Shown: one piece after another, positions 25,733 through 34,671 of the stretch
Position numbering within the stretch: the first letter of the stretch is position 1
Layout of the letters: each line of letters starts with the position of its first letter
Assembly (NCBI GenBank): GCA_015056055.1
Contig: SVHC01000003.1
Span: 1 to 64,000 of the forward strand
Length of the DNA: 64,000 nt
Direction of reading: 5' to 3'
Source: Clostridiales bacterium
GTDB taxonomy: Bacteria; Bacillota; Clostridia; Christensenellales; Aristaeellaceae
Position numbers and translations under genes: made by a program
The notes under the pieces: generated by a model
The model's input: only the letters and a program-made list of their open reading frames with translations
Database searches by the model: none
What the model was told of the DNA's origin: nothing

Positions 25733-26671
25733 TTACGCCTCATACTGTTCTGTGCCGACCATCTTTTCCGCAATATCCATCAGACGGCGAATCCGGCTGT
25801 TTACGCTGGATTTGCCCAGCGGCGGATCCATCATTGCACCCAGTTCGGAAAGCGGCGCATTGGGATTGTCCAGCCTTGCCTGTGCAATATCGCGCAGCGG
25901 CGGCGTAAGCGAGGCAAGGCCCGCCACACGCATAATCGTTTCAATGGCGCGCACCTGTGCCTCGGCAGCGGTCAGGGCGCGATTGATATTGCTTTCATCG
26001 CAATTGATCTGCCTGTGAATCTCATTGGAGATGCTTTTCATCGTGCTGGTATTCTGCAGCTTCATCATGGAATTCGTAGCGCCAAGCAGTGTAAGCACAT
26101 CCGACACCGTTTCCATGCCGTTTAAGTATACCACAAACTGACCGCGTCTGCATACCCCTTTTGCGGGAAAACCCTCGTTTTGCAGAATTTCACGTACAAA
26201 ATCAGCCATTGCCGCATTGTGCAGCGCAAACTCCATCCTGTATTCCGTCTGCGGATCAGCCACATAGCCCGTGAGCAAAAAAGCTGCCCGGAGCGCAGCG
26301 CGCACACAGCAGGGATTTTCCAATACCGGCGTCTGCCGAATGCCGAAAAGACTGTCCGGGTCCGAAAGACCAAGCTGATCGACAAGCGTATCCGCATCCA
26401 GATGCAGTTCATAGCGCGTGGTCTTGGAAAGTTTTTCTGTCTTTGCCGCGCGCAGTTCGCCGCTTGCGCCGCAGCAGGTTTTTGCAATTTCAAAAAAGCG
26501 CCTTACTACCGTTGCGCGGCCGGAAGCCACGGTCAGATGAATCTTTCCGAGCCCCGCAAAGGAAACGCCGCCGCTTGCCAGAATCGCGGTTGCCAGCGCC
26601 GCTTTTTCGCAGCACATATCCTCCACGATAGGAACCAGCATTTCGGCGCGAACATCGTCCTGAAACGCCAT
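25733..26671 (-). CDS. whiA: Sporulation/division regulator WhiA
   Basis: 312 aa. Two LAGLIDADG-like halves (for example LATAILASGGV near 30 and AAFLLTGYVADPQTEYRMEF near 125) and a C-terminal helix-turn-helix with TPPLRDIAQARLDNPNAPLSELGAMMDPPLGKSSVNSRIRRL. The ATG at 26671 overlaps the murB stop as TGATG, so translation is coupled. The typical upstream partners rapZ and yvcK are absent; murB is directly adjacent. Confidence 0.96.
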   Translation of the reverse strand: MAFQDDVRAEMLVPIVEDMCCEKAALATAILASGGVSFAGLGKIHLTVASGRATVVRRFFEIAKTCCGASGELRAAKTEKLSKTTRYELHLDADTLVDQLGLSDPDSLFGIRQTPVLENPCCVRAALRAAFLLTGYVADPQTEYRMEFALHNAAMADFVREILQNEGFPAKGVCRRGQFVVYLNGMETVSDVLTLLGATNSMMKLQNTSTMKSISNEIHRQINCDESNINRALTAAEAQVRAIETIMRVAGLASLTPPLRDIAQARLDNPNAPLSELGAMMDPPLGKSSVNSRIRRLMDIAEKMVGTEQYEA

Positions 26672-27510
26672 CAGAGAACGCAAACCTCCATTTCCAGTTC
26701 AATCCCGTACTTTTCTCGTACAACGGATTGCACCTTTTCGATCAGACCAAGCACATCCGCGCACGTTGCGCCGCCGGTATTCACCACAAAGCCCGCATGC
26801 TTTTCACTCACCTGAGCACCGCCCACGGAGAATCCTTTGAGCCCTGCGCCTTCGATCAGTGCACCGGCAAAATGGCCTTCCGGACGCTTGAAGGTGCTGC
26901 CTGCGCTGGGCATCTCCAGCGGCTGCTTATCACGCCGTTTCTGCGCAAGTTCACGCATACGCGCACTGATTGCTTCCGGCGAATCGGGCGTAAGCAGAAA
27001 ACGCGCACCTGCAATGATGTATCCCATTTCCATTGCAAGACTTTTGCGGTAGCCAAATTCCAGCTGCTCATTTGTCAGCGTTTTGATTTCGCCATCCGCA
27101 ATCACACGGACATCGATCAGAACATCCTTGATTTCGCCGCCGTACGCACCCGCATTCATCACGACCGCGCCGCCGACCGTACCGGGAATGCCTGCCGCAA
27201 ATTCCAGACCGGAAAGTCCCGCACGCATGGCTGCCATAGCGATCTGAGAAAGCCTTGCACCCGCCTGCGCCGTGAGAATATTTCCTTCGATGGAGATATC
27301 CGCCATCTCCGCGCCGATTTTTACAACAAGGCCGGAAATCCCCTCATCCCGGACGAGAAGATTCGTTCCCGCGCCGATGATCGCCGCAGGTTTCTGTAAA
27401 ACCAGTTCCAAAAGCTCCGTTTCATTTTCAGGCGCGGCCATACGTTCCGCCGGGCCGCCGATTTGAAAGGAGGTATGCCGACTGAGCGGCTCATTCATCC
27501 ATAAACGCAT
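26671..27510 (-). CDS. murB: UDP-N-acetylenolpyruvoylglucosamine reductase
   Basis: 279 aa FAD enzyme of peptidoglycan precursor synthesis, making UDP-MurNAc. FAD-binding GAGTNLLV, then GLEFAAGIPGTVGGAVVMNAGAYGGE, and the catalytic Ser region PSAGSTFKRPEGHFAG; the family glutamate is in YGIELEMEV at the end. The start MRLWMNEPLSRHTSF has GGGAG 7 bases away and overlaps the AlgX-like gene by 20 bases. Upstream in-frame codons have no site. Confidence 0.96.
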   Translation of the reverse strand: MRLWMNEPLSRHTSFQIGGPAERMAAPENETELLELVLQKPAAIIGAGTNLLVRDEGISGLVVKIGAEMADISIEGNILTAQAGARLSQIAMAAMRAGLSGLEFAAGIPGTVGGAVVMNAGAYGGEIKDVLIDVRVIADGEIKTLTNEQLEFGYRKSLAMEMGYIIAGARFLLTPDSPEAISARMRELAQKRRDKQPLEMPSAGSTFKRPEGHFAGALIEGAGLKGFSVGGAQVSEKHAGFVVNTGGATCADVLGLIEKVQSVVREKYGIELEMEVCVL

Positions 27511-28687
27511 AATTCTGCTCCCGAAGCATGTCCTGACAGTAAAATACAACGACCGCATCCGGCTTGTATTCATCCACATATTCCTGTGCGCTGGTCTGCG
27601 ATTTGCGCTGGTCGGTGGCAAGCAATTCGCCCACGGAAGTGGCAAGGAATGCAGCCGCCGGCGTGCCGTAGGAATCCTTCAGCACCAGTACGCGCCCATC
27701 CGATTCTACATCCGCCTGATAGCGGCTCTCCCACGCATGCGGACCGTATGCACCGTAGCAGTTAATGGAATATCCCTCTGCATTGCGCTCCATGGCTGCG
27801 TCCGCACGCATGACGGAATCGTAAAACGCACCTTCAAGGCTTTCGGTTTCCTTTCCCTCGGTGTGCGTGACCTTTATATATGATTCGTATTCCGGAATCA
27901 GAAGACCGAAATCCTCGGGCGCAATGTTTTTCGGACCGATGCGCTGACCGAGTCTGCCAAGAAATACGTTTTCCACGATTTCCTCGCGATAGGCTTCATC
28001 CGCAAGGCGGCTCATTTCAACCGCAACGCCATTCGCCGTCAGCCATTCGCCCGCGCCGCGTGCCGCAGCCAGCGCAGCCTGCACCGTCCAGTGGAAATCG
28101 GTGGCATAAATGATTTCGTCCAGTTCATAGTCCCGCAGGAATTCGCGGCTGTCGAGCACATCCACGCCGCCTTCGCGCAGAATGGCAAGCGCCTTATCGG
28201 CAGCGGCATCGTTATAGTCCACTGCGCCCACGGGGAGAATATCATCCTCATACAGCGAAGTATGCGCATACACAAACAGCATGGGAATGCCTTTTCCCTC
28301 GCAATATGCGTTCAGGGCAACAAGGTCATGCACAGTTTCAGAAAGGTTTTCGTCGCTTCTGAGTTCGTACAGCTGCCCATCCCTGAGCTTTACCATCGTG
28401 GAATCGCCGAAGAAGAGCATATCCTTTCCGATGGCATACTGCATGGAGGCGTTCATCTGCTGGAAGGATTCCTTCCTGTAGAACACGTTGCCGAGGCTGT
28501 CCTCAAAAGATGCGATGCGCGCGGAAACATTGTCAAACAAATCTGCGCCCGAAGGCAGGTACATGGTATAGCGTTTCAGCACCGCATAGCCGAATTCGCG
28601 GATATTCGGCACGAACGTCATCACGCTCAGGAACAATACAAACACGCAGAACACAGCCGCAAGAATGCGCGTAGTCCACTTTTTCAT
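27491..28687 (-). CDS. AlgX/DHHW-like SGNH protein, partner of MBOAT
   Basis: 398 aa with one N-terminal membrane anchor (residues about 8-28) and an extracytoplasmic domain. FFGDSTM (near 93) and YATDFHWT (near 190, the DHHW-type Asp-His pair) with LVLKDSYGTP (near 340) match alginate O-acetyltransferase-type SGNH partners. It probably takes an acetyl group exported by the MBOAT protein and puts it on a surface polymer. AGGAGG 8 bases before ATG sets the start. It follows the MBOAT gene by 12 bases. Confidence 0.85.
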   Translation of the reverse strand: MKKWTTRILAAVFCVFVLFLSVMTFVPNIREFGYAVLKRYTMYLPSGADLFDNVSARIASFEDSLGNVFYRKESFQQMNASMQYAIGKDMLFFGDSTMVKLRDGQLYELRSDENLSETVHDLVALNAYCEGKGIPMLFVYAHTSLYEDDILPVGAVDYNDAAADKALAILREGGVDVLDSREFLRDYELDEIIYATDFHWTVQAALAAARGAGEWLTANGVAVEMSRLADEAYREEIVENVFLGRLGQRIGPKNIAPEDFGLLIPEYESYIKVTHTEGKETESLEGAFYDSVMRADAAMERNAEGYSINCYGAYGPHAWESRYQADVESDGRVLVLKDSYGTPAAAFLATSVGELLATDQRKSQTSAQEYVDEYKPDAVVVFYCQDMLREQNYAFMDE

Positions 28688-28699
28688 ACCGCTCACCTC

Positions 28700-30061
28700 C
28701 TAGAAATTGAAGTAGATAAACGGATTGTAGCTGCCCATGACCACATAGGTGAGGGCTGCAAACGTGCAGGCAGCAAGACCGATGGCACGCACCGGTTCGG
28801 GAATCCTCTTCGGCACAGGCAGCGCACACACGAAGCTCGCCGCGAGGAACACGCCATATTCCCGGATAAACATGCGGGCGGTATCGTCAAACAGGAGGGA
28901 ACCATCCAGCGCAAACATTGAGCGGAACATCTCCATCGCCTGCGCCATATCCACAGAGCGGATAAGCACCGTAATGGTCGTTACGACCACACACATGTAA
29001 ATGTGCCCAATCCAGTGCTTGCCGAGCCACTTGCCTGCGCCCGAAAAGCGCTCGAATGCAAGGAATACGAAGAACAGGAATCCCCACAGCGCATACGTCC
29101 ATTCCGCGCCGTGCCACAGACCGGTAAGTGTCCATACCATGAACATATTGAACACCAGTCTCGGCAGCTTTACCCGGCTTCCGCCAAGGGGAATGTACAG
29201 ATAATCGCGGAACCACGTTGCCAGCGAGATATGCCACCTGCGCCAGAATTCCGTGACCGAACGGGAGATAAACGGCAGATTGAAATTCTCCAGAAGGTCA
29301 AATCCGAACATCTTCGCAAGGCCGATGGCCATATCCGAATAGCCGGAAAAGTCGTAATAAACCTGCAGAAGATATGCCGCAGCTGCCATCCAGGTTGCAG
29401 CCGTGGAAAGCGCAGACGCCTCCATGGCAAAAGCCGTATCGACAAGAGCCGCCAGGTTGTTCGCAAGAAGCACCTTCTTCGAAAGACCCAGCATGAAACG
29501 GCGCACGCCTGCAAAGAAATCATCCAGCGATTCCCTGCGGTTTCCGATTTGGTTATCAAACGTCTGATAGCGGACGATGGGACCCGCAATCAGCTGCGGA
29601 AAGAACGATATGTACAGGCATACGTTCATAAAGTTTTTCTGTACCCTGCCGTCGCCGCGGTAGACGTCCACGATATAGGAAATCGCCTGGAACGTAAAAA
29701 ACGATATGCCAATAGGCAACGCAATTTGCGGCACGGGAAGAGAAAGCCCAAATCCCCCGTTGACATTGCGCAGGATAAACGTGAGATACTTGAATACGCC
29801 CAGCAGTCCCAGGTCAAATACCACGCCTGCACACATCCAGCCCTTGCGATGTTTGCCCGCATCGATTCTGAGCGCAACAAACCAGTTCGCAAGGATGGAA
29901 ACAAGCATCACCAGTGCAAACCACGGTTCACCCCACGCATAGAAAAACAGGCTGGCCAGCGTCAGAAATACGTTGCGCGCTGTCCTTCCGCGCAGAAGAT
30001 AATATACAATCACCGCACACGGCAGAAACGCAAACAAAAACGGTGCGCTTGAAAATATCAT
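28700..30061 (-). CDS. Membrane-bound O-acyltransferase (AlgI/DltB-like)
   Basis: 453 aa with about 11 membrane segments. Conserved features: FFYAWGEPWF, LPIGISFFTFQAISYIVDVYRG, FPQLIAGPIVRY, EFWRRWHISL and the catalytic-type His in LTGLWHGAEWTY. Exports acyl (acetyl) groups across the membrane for polymer modification. GGAGG before ATG at 30061 sets the start. It is the first gene of the eight-gene operon, so O-acetylation is tied to murB, whiA and recR transcription. Confidence 0.93.
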   Translation of the reverse strand: MIFSSAPFLFAFLPCAVIVYYLLRGRTARNVFLTLASLFFYAWGEPWFALVMLVSILANWFVALRIDAGKHRKGWMCAGVVFDLGLLGVFKYLTFILRNVNGGFGLSLPVPQIALPIGISFFTFQAISYIVDVYRGDGRVQKNFMNVCLYISFFPQLIAGPIVRYQTFDNQIGNRRESLDDFFAGVRRFMLGLSKKVLLANNLAALVDTAFAMEASALSTAATWMAAAAYLLQVYYDFSGYSDMAIGLAKMFGFDLLENFNLPFISRSVTEFWRRWHISLATWFRDYLYIPLGGSRVKLPRLVFNMFMVWTLTGLWHGAEWTYALWGFLFFVFLAFERFSGAGKWLGKHWIGHIYMCVVVTTITVLIRSVDMAQAMEMFRSMFALDGSLLFDDTARMFIREYGVFLAASFVCALPVPKRIPEPVRAIGLAACTFAALTYVVMGSYNPFIYFNF

Positions 30062-30112
30062 GCGAATTCCTCCCTGCATTGCTTTGCCAAAACGGATAAA
30101 TTACCATTATGT

Positions 30113-30141
30113 ATTATATCACGATAACTGCTTTGCCGCAA
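30113..30141 (-). promoter_or_regulatory. Promoter of the MBOAT-to-traB operon
   Basis: Leftward TTGCGG, 17 bases, TATAAT, with TG one base before the -10. Confidence 0.65.
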
Positions 30142-30227
30142 CCGAAGAATTGTTTTTGCCCATATTGCACCGATTCGTCATACGCCGCGTCTTGTCCGTA
30201 TATGAATATGGAAGGAGGTGCTTGCAC

Positions 30228-31397
30228 ATGAAGACGATTTTGAGCCTTATCCTCGCCTTCGGGCTGATATTTTCCTCTGCTGCGGCGGAAAACCTTACCG
30301 GGGAGGCGCTTGTAAATCCCGTTCCGGTGCCGCTTCTGTGCCCGAGCGCCATACTGATCGAACCGGAAAGCGGACAGATCATTTTTGAAATGGACGCAGA
30401 CGAAAAACGCCCCGTTGCCAGCGTAACAAAAATCATGGCTATCCTGCTGGCATGCGAAGCGCTGGAAGAAGGCCGCGCGAAGGCGGATGATATCGTGACC
30501 GTATCAAAAACCGCCGCCGGAATGGGCGGCTCGCAGGTGCTGCTGGACGTAGGGGAAGTGCAGCCCTTTCATGTGCTTCTGAAAAGTATGATCGTGGGCA
30601 GCGCAAACGATGCGACCGTCGCCATGGGTGAATATCTGTATGGTTCGCATCCGCTTTTTGTTGACCGCATGAACGAGCGCGCAAAGGAGCTCGGCTGCAC
30701 GGATACGCATTTTGTGAATTCCACCGGTCTTCCCGCCGAGGGGCATTATACCACTGCACGCGACGTAGCACGCATGGCAAGAGAACTTTTCCGGCACGAT
30801 GCATATTTTGACTACTCTACAATATGGCTGGATTCGGTTTCCCATCCCGACGGACGCGAAACCACCCTCACCAACACAAACCGGCTTATTCGCCTGTATG
30901 ACGGCTGCGACGGCGGCAAAACCGGCTCCACCAGTGAAGCGGGCTACTGCCTCTGCGCCACTGCCCAGCGCGGCGGGATGCGGCTGATTGCCGTGGTGCT
31001 GGGCGCACTGAATTCCTCCGACCGTTTTGACACCGCGAGTGCCATGCTCGATTATGGGTTTGCCAATTACCGGCTGTATCCCGTAGCGCAAAGCGGTGCA
31101 AAGGTAAAAGGGGAAATCCCTGTAACCGGCGGCGACGAGGACAGCGTTCCCCTGATGCTCGCGGGCGACCTCACTCTGCTTGTAAAAAAAGGCGGCACTC
31201 CGGATATCTCCCTGAATCCCACTCTTCCCGAAAGCATTGCCGCACCGGTCGAAACGGGGCAGAAGGTCGGCAGCGTGGAAGTGCTTTTTGAGGGAAAATC
31301 CGTTGCTTCCATTGATGTCGTCGCCGCCGAATCCGTCAGCAGGCAGGGATTTGGCGATGGACTTGCAAAAGTTGTGAGGAAATGGCTGTTTCAATAG
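30228..31397 (+). CDS. D-alanyl-D-alanine carboxypeptidase (DacF/PBP5 type)
   Basis: 389 aa. Signal peptide MKTILSLILAFGLIFSSAAA. Serine peptidase motifs: SVTK (about 65-68), SAN (near 126) and KTGS (near 230). It trims the terminal D-Ala of peptidoglycan stem peptides outside the membrane. A C-terminal beta domain follows, and the last helix (GFGDGLAKVVRKWLFQ) is amphipathic, as in membrane-bound PBP5 enzymes. AAGGAGG before ATG sets the start. Divergent from the MBOAT operon. Confidence 0.95.
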   Translation: MKTILSLILAFGLIFSSAAAENLTGEALVNPVPVPLLCPSAILIEPESGQIIFEMDADEKRPVASVTKIMAILLACEALEEGRAKADDIVTVSKTAAGMGGSQVLLDVGEVQPFHVLLKSMIVGSANDATVAMGEYLYGSHPLFVDRMNERAKELGCTDTHFVNSTGLPAEGHYTTARDVARMARELFRHDAYFDYSTIWLDSVSHPDGRETTLTNTNRLIRLYDGCDGGKTGSTSEAGYCLCATAQRGGMRLIAVVLGALNSSDRFDTASAMLDYGFANYRLYPVAQSGAKVKGEIPVTGGDEDSVPLMLAGDLTLLVKKGGTPDISLNPTLPESIAAPVETGQKVGSVEVLFEGKSVASIDVVAAESVSRQGFGDGLAKVVRKWLFQ

Positions 31398-31421
31398 ACA
31401 AAAATCCCACAACCATAAACA

Positions 31422-31456
31422 AACCTCTGCAGTTATCTGAAACAGCTGCAGAGGTT
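31422..31456 (-). terminator. Terminator between dacF-type gene and HTH gene
   Basis: 11-bp stem AACCTCTGCAG/CTGCAGAGGTT; leftward it is followed by TTGTTT. It overlaps the HTH stop codon. Confidence 0.6.
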
Positions 31457-31667
31457 AATCATATTCCGTATCCGGAATGTATTCGATTATATCGCTTACT
31501 TTGCAATCCAGAATTTCGCACAAAGCATTCAGCGTTTTCGTGCTGATCGCTTCGCCATGCTTCATGCGATGAAGTGTATTTGCAGAAATACCCTGCTTAA
31601 AAATCAGGTTGTATTCCGTTATCCCTTTCCTGAATAGCGTCTGATAAAACGGCTTGTAAGAAATCAT
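31455..31667 (-). CDS. Small Cro/CI-type HTH regulator
   Basis: 70 aa, a single XRE helix-turn-helix (SANTLHRMKHGEAISTKTLNALCEILDCKVSDIIEYI). This is the compact YozG-like type often found on mobile or accessory segments. The ATG at 31667 (MISYKPFY) matches homolog starts and has GGTG 6 bases before it. More AT-rich than neighbours. A perfect 6-4-6 inverted repeat lies 27 bases upstream and is a candidate self-binding operator. Confidence 0.85.
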   Translation of the reverse strand: MISYKPFYQTLFRKGITEYNLIFKQGISANTLHRMKHGEAISTKTLNALCEILDCKVSDIIEYIPDTEYD

Positions 31668-31693
31668 CGGCATCACCGATTTTATTGTACCCT

Positions 31694-31709
31694 AGTCAAC
31701 CTCTTGACT
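31694..31709. promoter_or_regulatory. Inverted-repeat operator candidate for the HTH regulator
   Basis: AGTCAA-CCTC-TTGACT. It covers the -35 of the rightward promoter at 31704 and lies just upstream of a TACAAT (-10-like) facing the HTH gene. Confidence 0.5.
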
Positions 31710-31732
31710 ATGCCTAATTTATTGAGTATAAT
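31704..31732 (+). promoter_or_regulatory. Rightward promoter reading into element copy B
   Basis: TTGACT, 17 bases, TATAAT. No gene with a ribosome site follows; the predicted RNA would cross the repeat element to the terminator at 32102. Confidence 0.6.
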
Positions 31733-31804
31733 CAATGATGCGCAATATTCCATTGACCCTTCCGCTTCCAAACAATGCATATCCTGCGGAAGCGACAAAC
31801 ACAG

Positions 31805-32090
31805 CAAGAATACCGGCGTATTCCTTTCTCCGCACTGGCCTGCACTACGTTTGCCCAGTGTTCCGTGGCGGCGCTCGAAGTTTGCCGCCACTTCAGCCTT
31901 CGGCCTCCGGAATCCGCCGGTCCGCGCGACATCAGGCTCCCCTTGGAGCAAGGGGAGGTGTCATCGAGGCCGTAGGCTGAAGCCCTGAGGACAGGACGCA
32001 GTCCTCCGCAAGGGCGCAACACTGTTCAAGCGCAGCGCAGAACAGTGCGATGATGACGGAGGGGATTCTCGCGTCCGTCCGCTATTCTTG
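31805..32090. repeat. CAAGAATA-type element, copy B (full, 286 bases)
   Basis: Bounded by CAAGAATA (31805-31812) and TATTCTTG (32083-32090). Opposite orientation to copies A and C: its complement shows the same GCGGACGGACGCGAGAATCC end and the same CGCGCGGACCGGCGG segment as copy C. It also contains, at about 31838-31910, a sequence resembling a single diverged 84-base unit (exact match CTTCAGCCTTCGGCCT). Confidence 0.8.
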
Positions 32091-32101
32091 ACACAGCAAG
32101 C

Positions 32102-32142
32102 AAAAAGCCTTACGACTTTCCTTTCATTCGTAAGGCTTTTTG
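32102..32142 (+). terminator. Strong bidirectional terminator
   Basis: AAAAAGCCTTACGA / TCGTAAGGCTTTTT stem with A and T runs on either side. Confidence 0.85.
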
Positions 32143-32168
32143 CATTGCAGATTTTATCAGAAGTCTGA

Positions 32169-32198
32169 CAGCCCCTTTGCCGTTTGGCAAAGGGGCTG
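32169..32198 (-). terminator. Hairpin after the Gfo/Idh gene
   Basis: CAGCCCCTTTGCC-GTTT-GGCAAAGGGGCTG, a 13-bp perfect stem 18 bases after the leftward stop. The U tract is poor. Confidence 0.55.
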
Positions 32199-32216
32199 CA
32201 TCATTCCTATATTCGA

Positions 32217-33263
32217 TTACAGCATAACCTGCTCGCCGGTTTCGGCAGAGCGGAATGCGGCTTCCAGCACTTTGAATACGGCGCGAACCTGGCAGGGCTT
32301 GACGATGAGTTCGGCCTTGCCGTCGATGGCGTCGCGCAGGTTGGCGTAGTATTCGCGCAGGTCGGCAGGAACATCGGGAAGGTTCTTCTCGATAATTTCC
32401 TCCTTGGCTCGCGGCGCGAAGGTACGGGTGGGGCCGGAGGTGGTCATGATAGGCTCGGCCTCGCCATGAACACTTTCATCCACACAGATAATGCCGCCTT
32501 CTTCGCAGCTGAAGTCACGAATCCAGAGAGTGCCCTTGTTGCCTGTAACAAGCCAGCGCGGGTTGGGCTTCAGAACGAAAGTACCGATTTCAACCTGAGC
32601 ATATTTGCCATCCTTGAAATCGAGCATCATGCAGAAGTAGTCCTCTACATCCGGGGTTTTGACGTTCTTCGTCTTGCAGAAAACGCTCTTCACACTGTCA
32701 TAGCCGAACAGGTTGAGAAGCTGATCAACAAAGTGAACACCCCAGTCGTAAATCATGCCGCCGCCGTGAACGGGGTCGGCGCGCCAGCCGAACATTGCGC
32801 CGCGTGCGCCATGCAGCGTGGAACGAACGGCATATACCTCGCCAAGGTCACCGGATTCCACCACGTTTTTCACGGTGAGATAATCCTTATCCCAACGGCG
32901 GTTCTGGTGAACAGTGAACAGGCGGCCCGCTGCCTTTGCGGTATCGATCATCTGATCAAGCTCTGCAAGCGTCATGGCCGGGGGCTTTTCGCAGATAACG
33001 TGCTTGCCGGCTTTCAGTGATGCACAGGCAAGAGCGCAGTGCGAATCATTCGGCGTAGCAACCAATACCAGATTAAAAAGATCGCTTTTCAGAAAATCAT
33101 CCAGATTGTCGAATCCGACAAGTCCGGCTTCCTTTGCGGCTGCAACGCGCGCGGGATCAATATCGTAGGCTGCGACGACCTCGACATTTTCCACACGGGG
33201 CGCATTGTTCAGGTGCCATTTTCCCATGTACCCGAAGCCGATAATTCCCATTTTAATTCCCAT
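32217..33263 (-). CDS. Gfo/Idh/MocA-family oxidoreductase
   Basis: 348 aa NAD(P)-dependent sugar or polyol dehydrogenase. Rossmann motif GIIGFGYMGKWH (residues 5-16) and the family EKP motif in GKHVICEKPPAMT (about 90-102), with a catalytic-type DWGVHFVDQLL (GxHxxD-like) near 180. GGAGG before ATG at 33263 sets the start; a CAGGC-TAT-GCCTG hairpin lies just before that site. The promoter is at 33310-33338 (TTGAAA, 17, TATAAT). Substrate not evident. Confidence 0.9.
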   Translation of the reverse strand: MGIKMGIIGFGYMGKWHLNNAPRVENVEVVAAYDIDPARVAAAKEAGLVGFDNLDDFLKSDLFNLVLVATPNDSHCALACASLKAGKHVICEKPPAMTLAELDQMIDTAKAAGRLFTVHQNRRWDKDYLTVKNVVESGDLGEVYAVRSTLHGARGAMFGWRADPVHGGGMIYDWGVHFVDQLLNLFGYDSVKSVFCKTKNVKTPDVEDYFCMMLDFKDGKYAQVEIGTFVLKPNPRWLVTGNKGTLWIRDFSCEEGGIICVDESVHGEAEPIMTTSGPTRTFAPRAKEEIIEKNLPDVPADLREYYANLRDAIDGKAELIVKPCQVRAVFKVLEAAFRSAETGEQVML

Positions 33264-33373
33264 AGTATCCTCCCGCAGGCATAGCCTGACGATGCAAGTT
33301 TTTACGGATATTATAACAAAAGGGCATGCACATTTCAAGCTGTATTTTAAGGAATGAGCGCTTCCCAAAAGTA

Positions 33374-33403
33374 CAAAAAGGGTCTGCCCGGAAGCAGACC
33401 CTT
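33374..33403 (-). terminator. Terminator of murA
   Basis: AAGGGTCTGC/GCAGACCCTT stem with a T run leftward, 6 bases after the murA stop. Confidence 0.85.
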
Positions 33404-33409
33404 CGCTTA

Positions 33410-34669
33410 TTACTTTGTCACGCGCTCGATCATTGCGCCAAGGGAACGAAGTTTTTTATCAATGCGCTCATAGCCGCGCTCAATGTGACCGATGTTGGTA
33501 ATCTCGGTCGTGCCTTCGCCAATCAGTCCTGCAACGATCATGGCAGCACCTGCGCGCAGGTCGGTTGCGCAGATAGAGGTGCCAACCAGATGATCCACAC
33601 CTTCGATAATTGCAGTGTTCTCAATCACGCGGATGCGCGCGCCCATGCGTTCCAGTTCGGCAACGTACTTGAAGCGGGAATTGAAGATATTCTCCGTTAC
33701 AAGACTGGAACCGGAGCATATGCTCAGAAGTGCAGTCATCGGCTGCTGCAAATCCGTCGGGAATCCCGGATAGCCCTGCGTCTTCAGCGAAATACCGCGC
33801 AGGCGACCGTTGGAACGAACGTGAATAAGGTCATCCTCTTCACGGATATAAACGCCCATTTCCAGAAGCTTTGCAGAAAGAGCCTCCATATGCGTGGGGA
33901 TCGCGCCGGTGATGATCACATCGCCGCCCGTAGCCGCTGCTGCGATCATCAGGGTTCCGGTTTCGATCTGATCGGGAATGATGGTATAATTGGAGCCGCG
34001 CAGCGGTCTGCCGCCGCGAACGCGGATGATGGAAGTACCCGCGCCCATTACGCGTGCGCCCATACTGTTCAGGAAGTTCGCAAGATCAACAACATGCGGC
34101 TCCTTTGCAGCATTGTATATCGTGGTAGTACCGACTGCCGATACAGCAGTCAGCACGGTATTTATCGTTGCGCCGACACTGGGACAGTCAAGATAGACTT
34201 CCGAACCGATGAGCTTATCGCTCTTTACATTGATAACGCCGCCCAGCGTATCCACCTGAGCACCCAGCGTGGACATGCCTTTGACCGTCTGGTCGATCTG
34301 GCGGGTGCCGATATTGCATCCGCCGGGCATGGGAACCTCCGCCCGCATGAAAATGCCCAGAAGAACCGGAGCGAGATAATACGAAGCGCGCATGCGCTGC
34401 GCCAGATATGCCGGAGGATTGTACTTATCTACGGTGGTGGGATCAATGCGCATGACCGAACCATCAAATTCGACCTTTGCGCCCAGATACCTGAGCATTT
34501 CCACCAGAACATGGACATCCTCAATATCCGGCAGATTTTCGATGACGCTGGCAGAAGAGCCCAACAACGCCGCCGGTATGATGGCGACAGCAGCGTTCTT
34601 ACCGCCGCTGACTGCAACCTGGCCTTCCAGCCGGATGCCGCCGTGGATAATATATCTATCTTCAGCCAT
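33410..34669 (-). CDS. murA: UDP-N-acetylglucosamine 1-carboxyvinyltransferase
   Basis: 419 aa; first committed step of peptidoglycan synthesis (PEP transfer to UDP-GlcNAc). Two inverse alpha/beta domains. GKNAAVAIIPAALL near 20; the active-site Cys is in PGGCNIGTRQID near 118, the form sensitive to fosfomycin; RAGAAMIVAGL near 377. GAGGTAACT before ATG sets the start. It begins 2 bases after the zinc-ribbon gene. Confidence 0.96.
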   Translation of the reverse strand: MAEDRYIIHGGIRLEGQVAVSGGKNAAVAIIPAALLGSSASVIENLPDIEDVHVLVEMLRYLGAKVEFDGSVMRIDPTTVDKYNPPAYLAQRMRASYYLAPVLLGIFMRAEVPMPGGCNIGTRQIDQTVKGMSTLGAQVDTLGGVINVKSDKLIGSEVYLDCPSVGATINTVLTAVSAVGTTTIYNAAKEPHVVDLANFLNSMGARVMGAGTSIIRVRGGRPLRGSNYTIIPDQIETGTLMIAAAATGGDVIITGAIPTHMEALSAKLLEMGVYIREEDDLIHVRSNGRLRGISLKTQGYPGFPTDLQQPMTALLSICSGSSLVTENIFNSRFKYVAELERMGARIRVIENTAIIEGVDHLVGTSICATDLRAGAAMIVAGLIGEGTTEITNIGHIERGYERIDKKLRSLGAMIERVTK

Positions 34670-34671
34670 AG

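Noticed and set aside
31735-31980. 81-codon ORF after the rightward promoter (MMRNIPLTLP...)
   Set aside because: No ribosome site; most of it is translated repeat element and low-complexity sequence.
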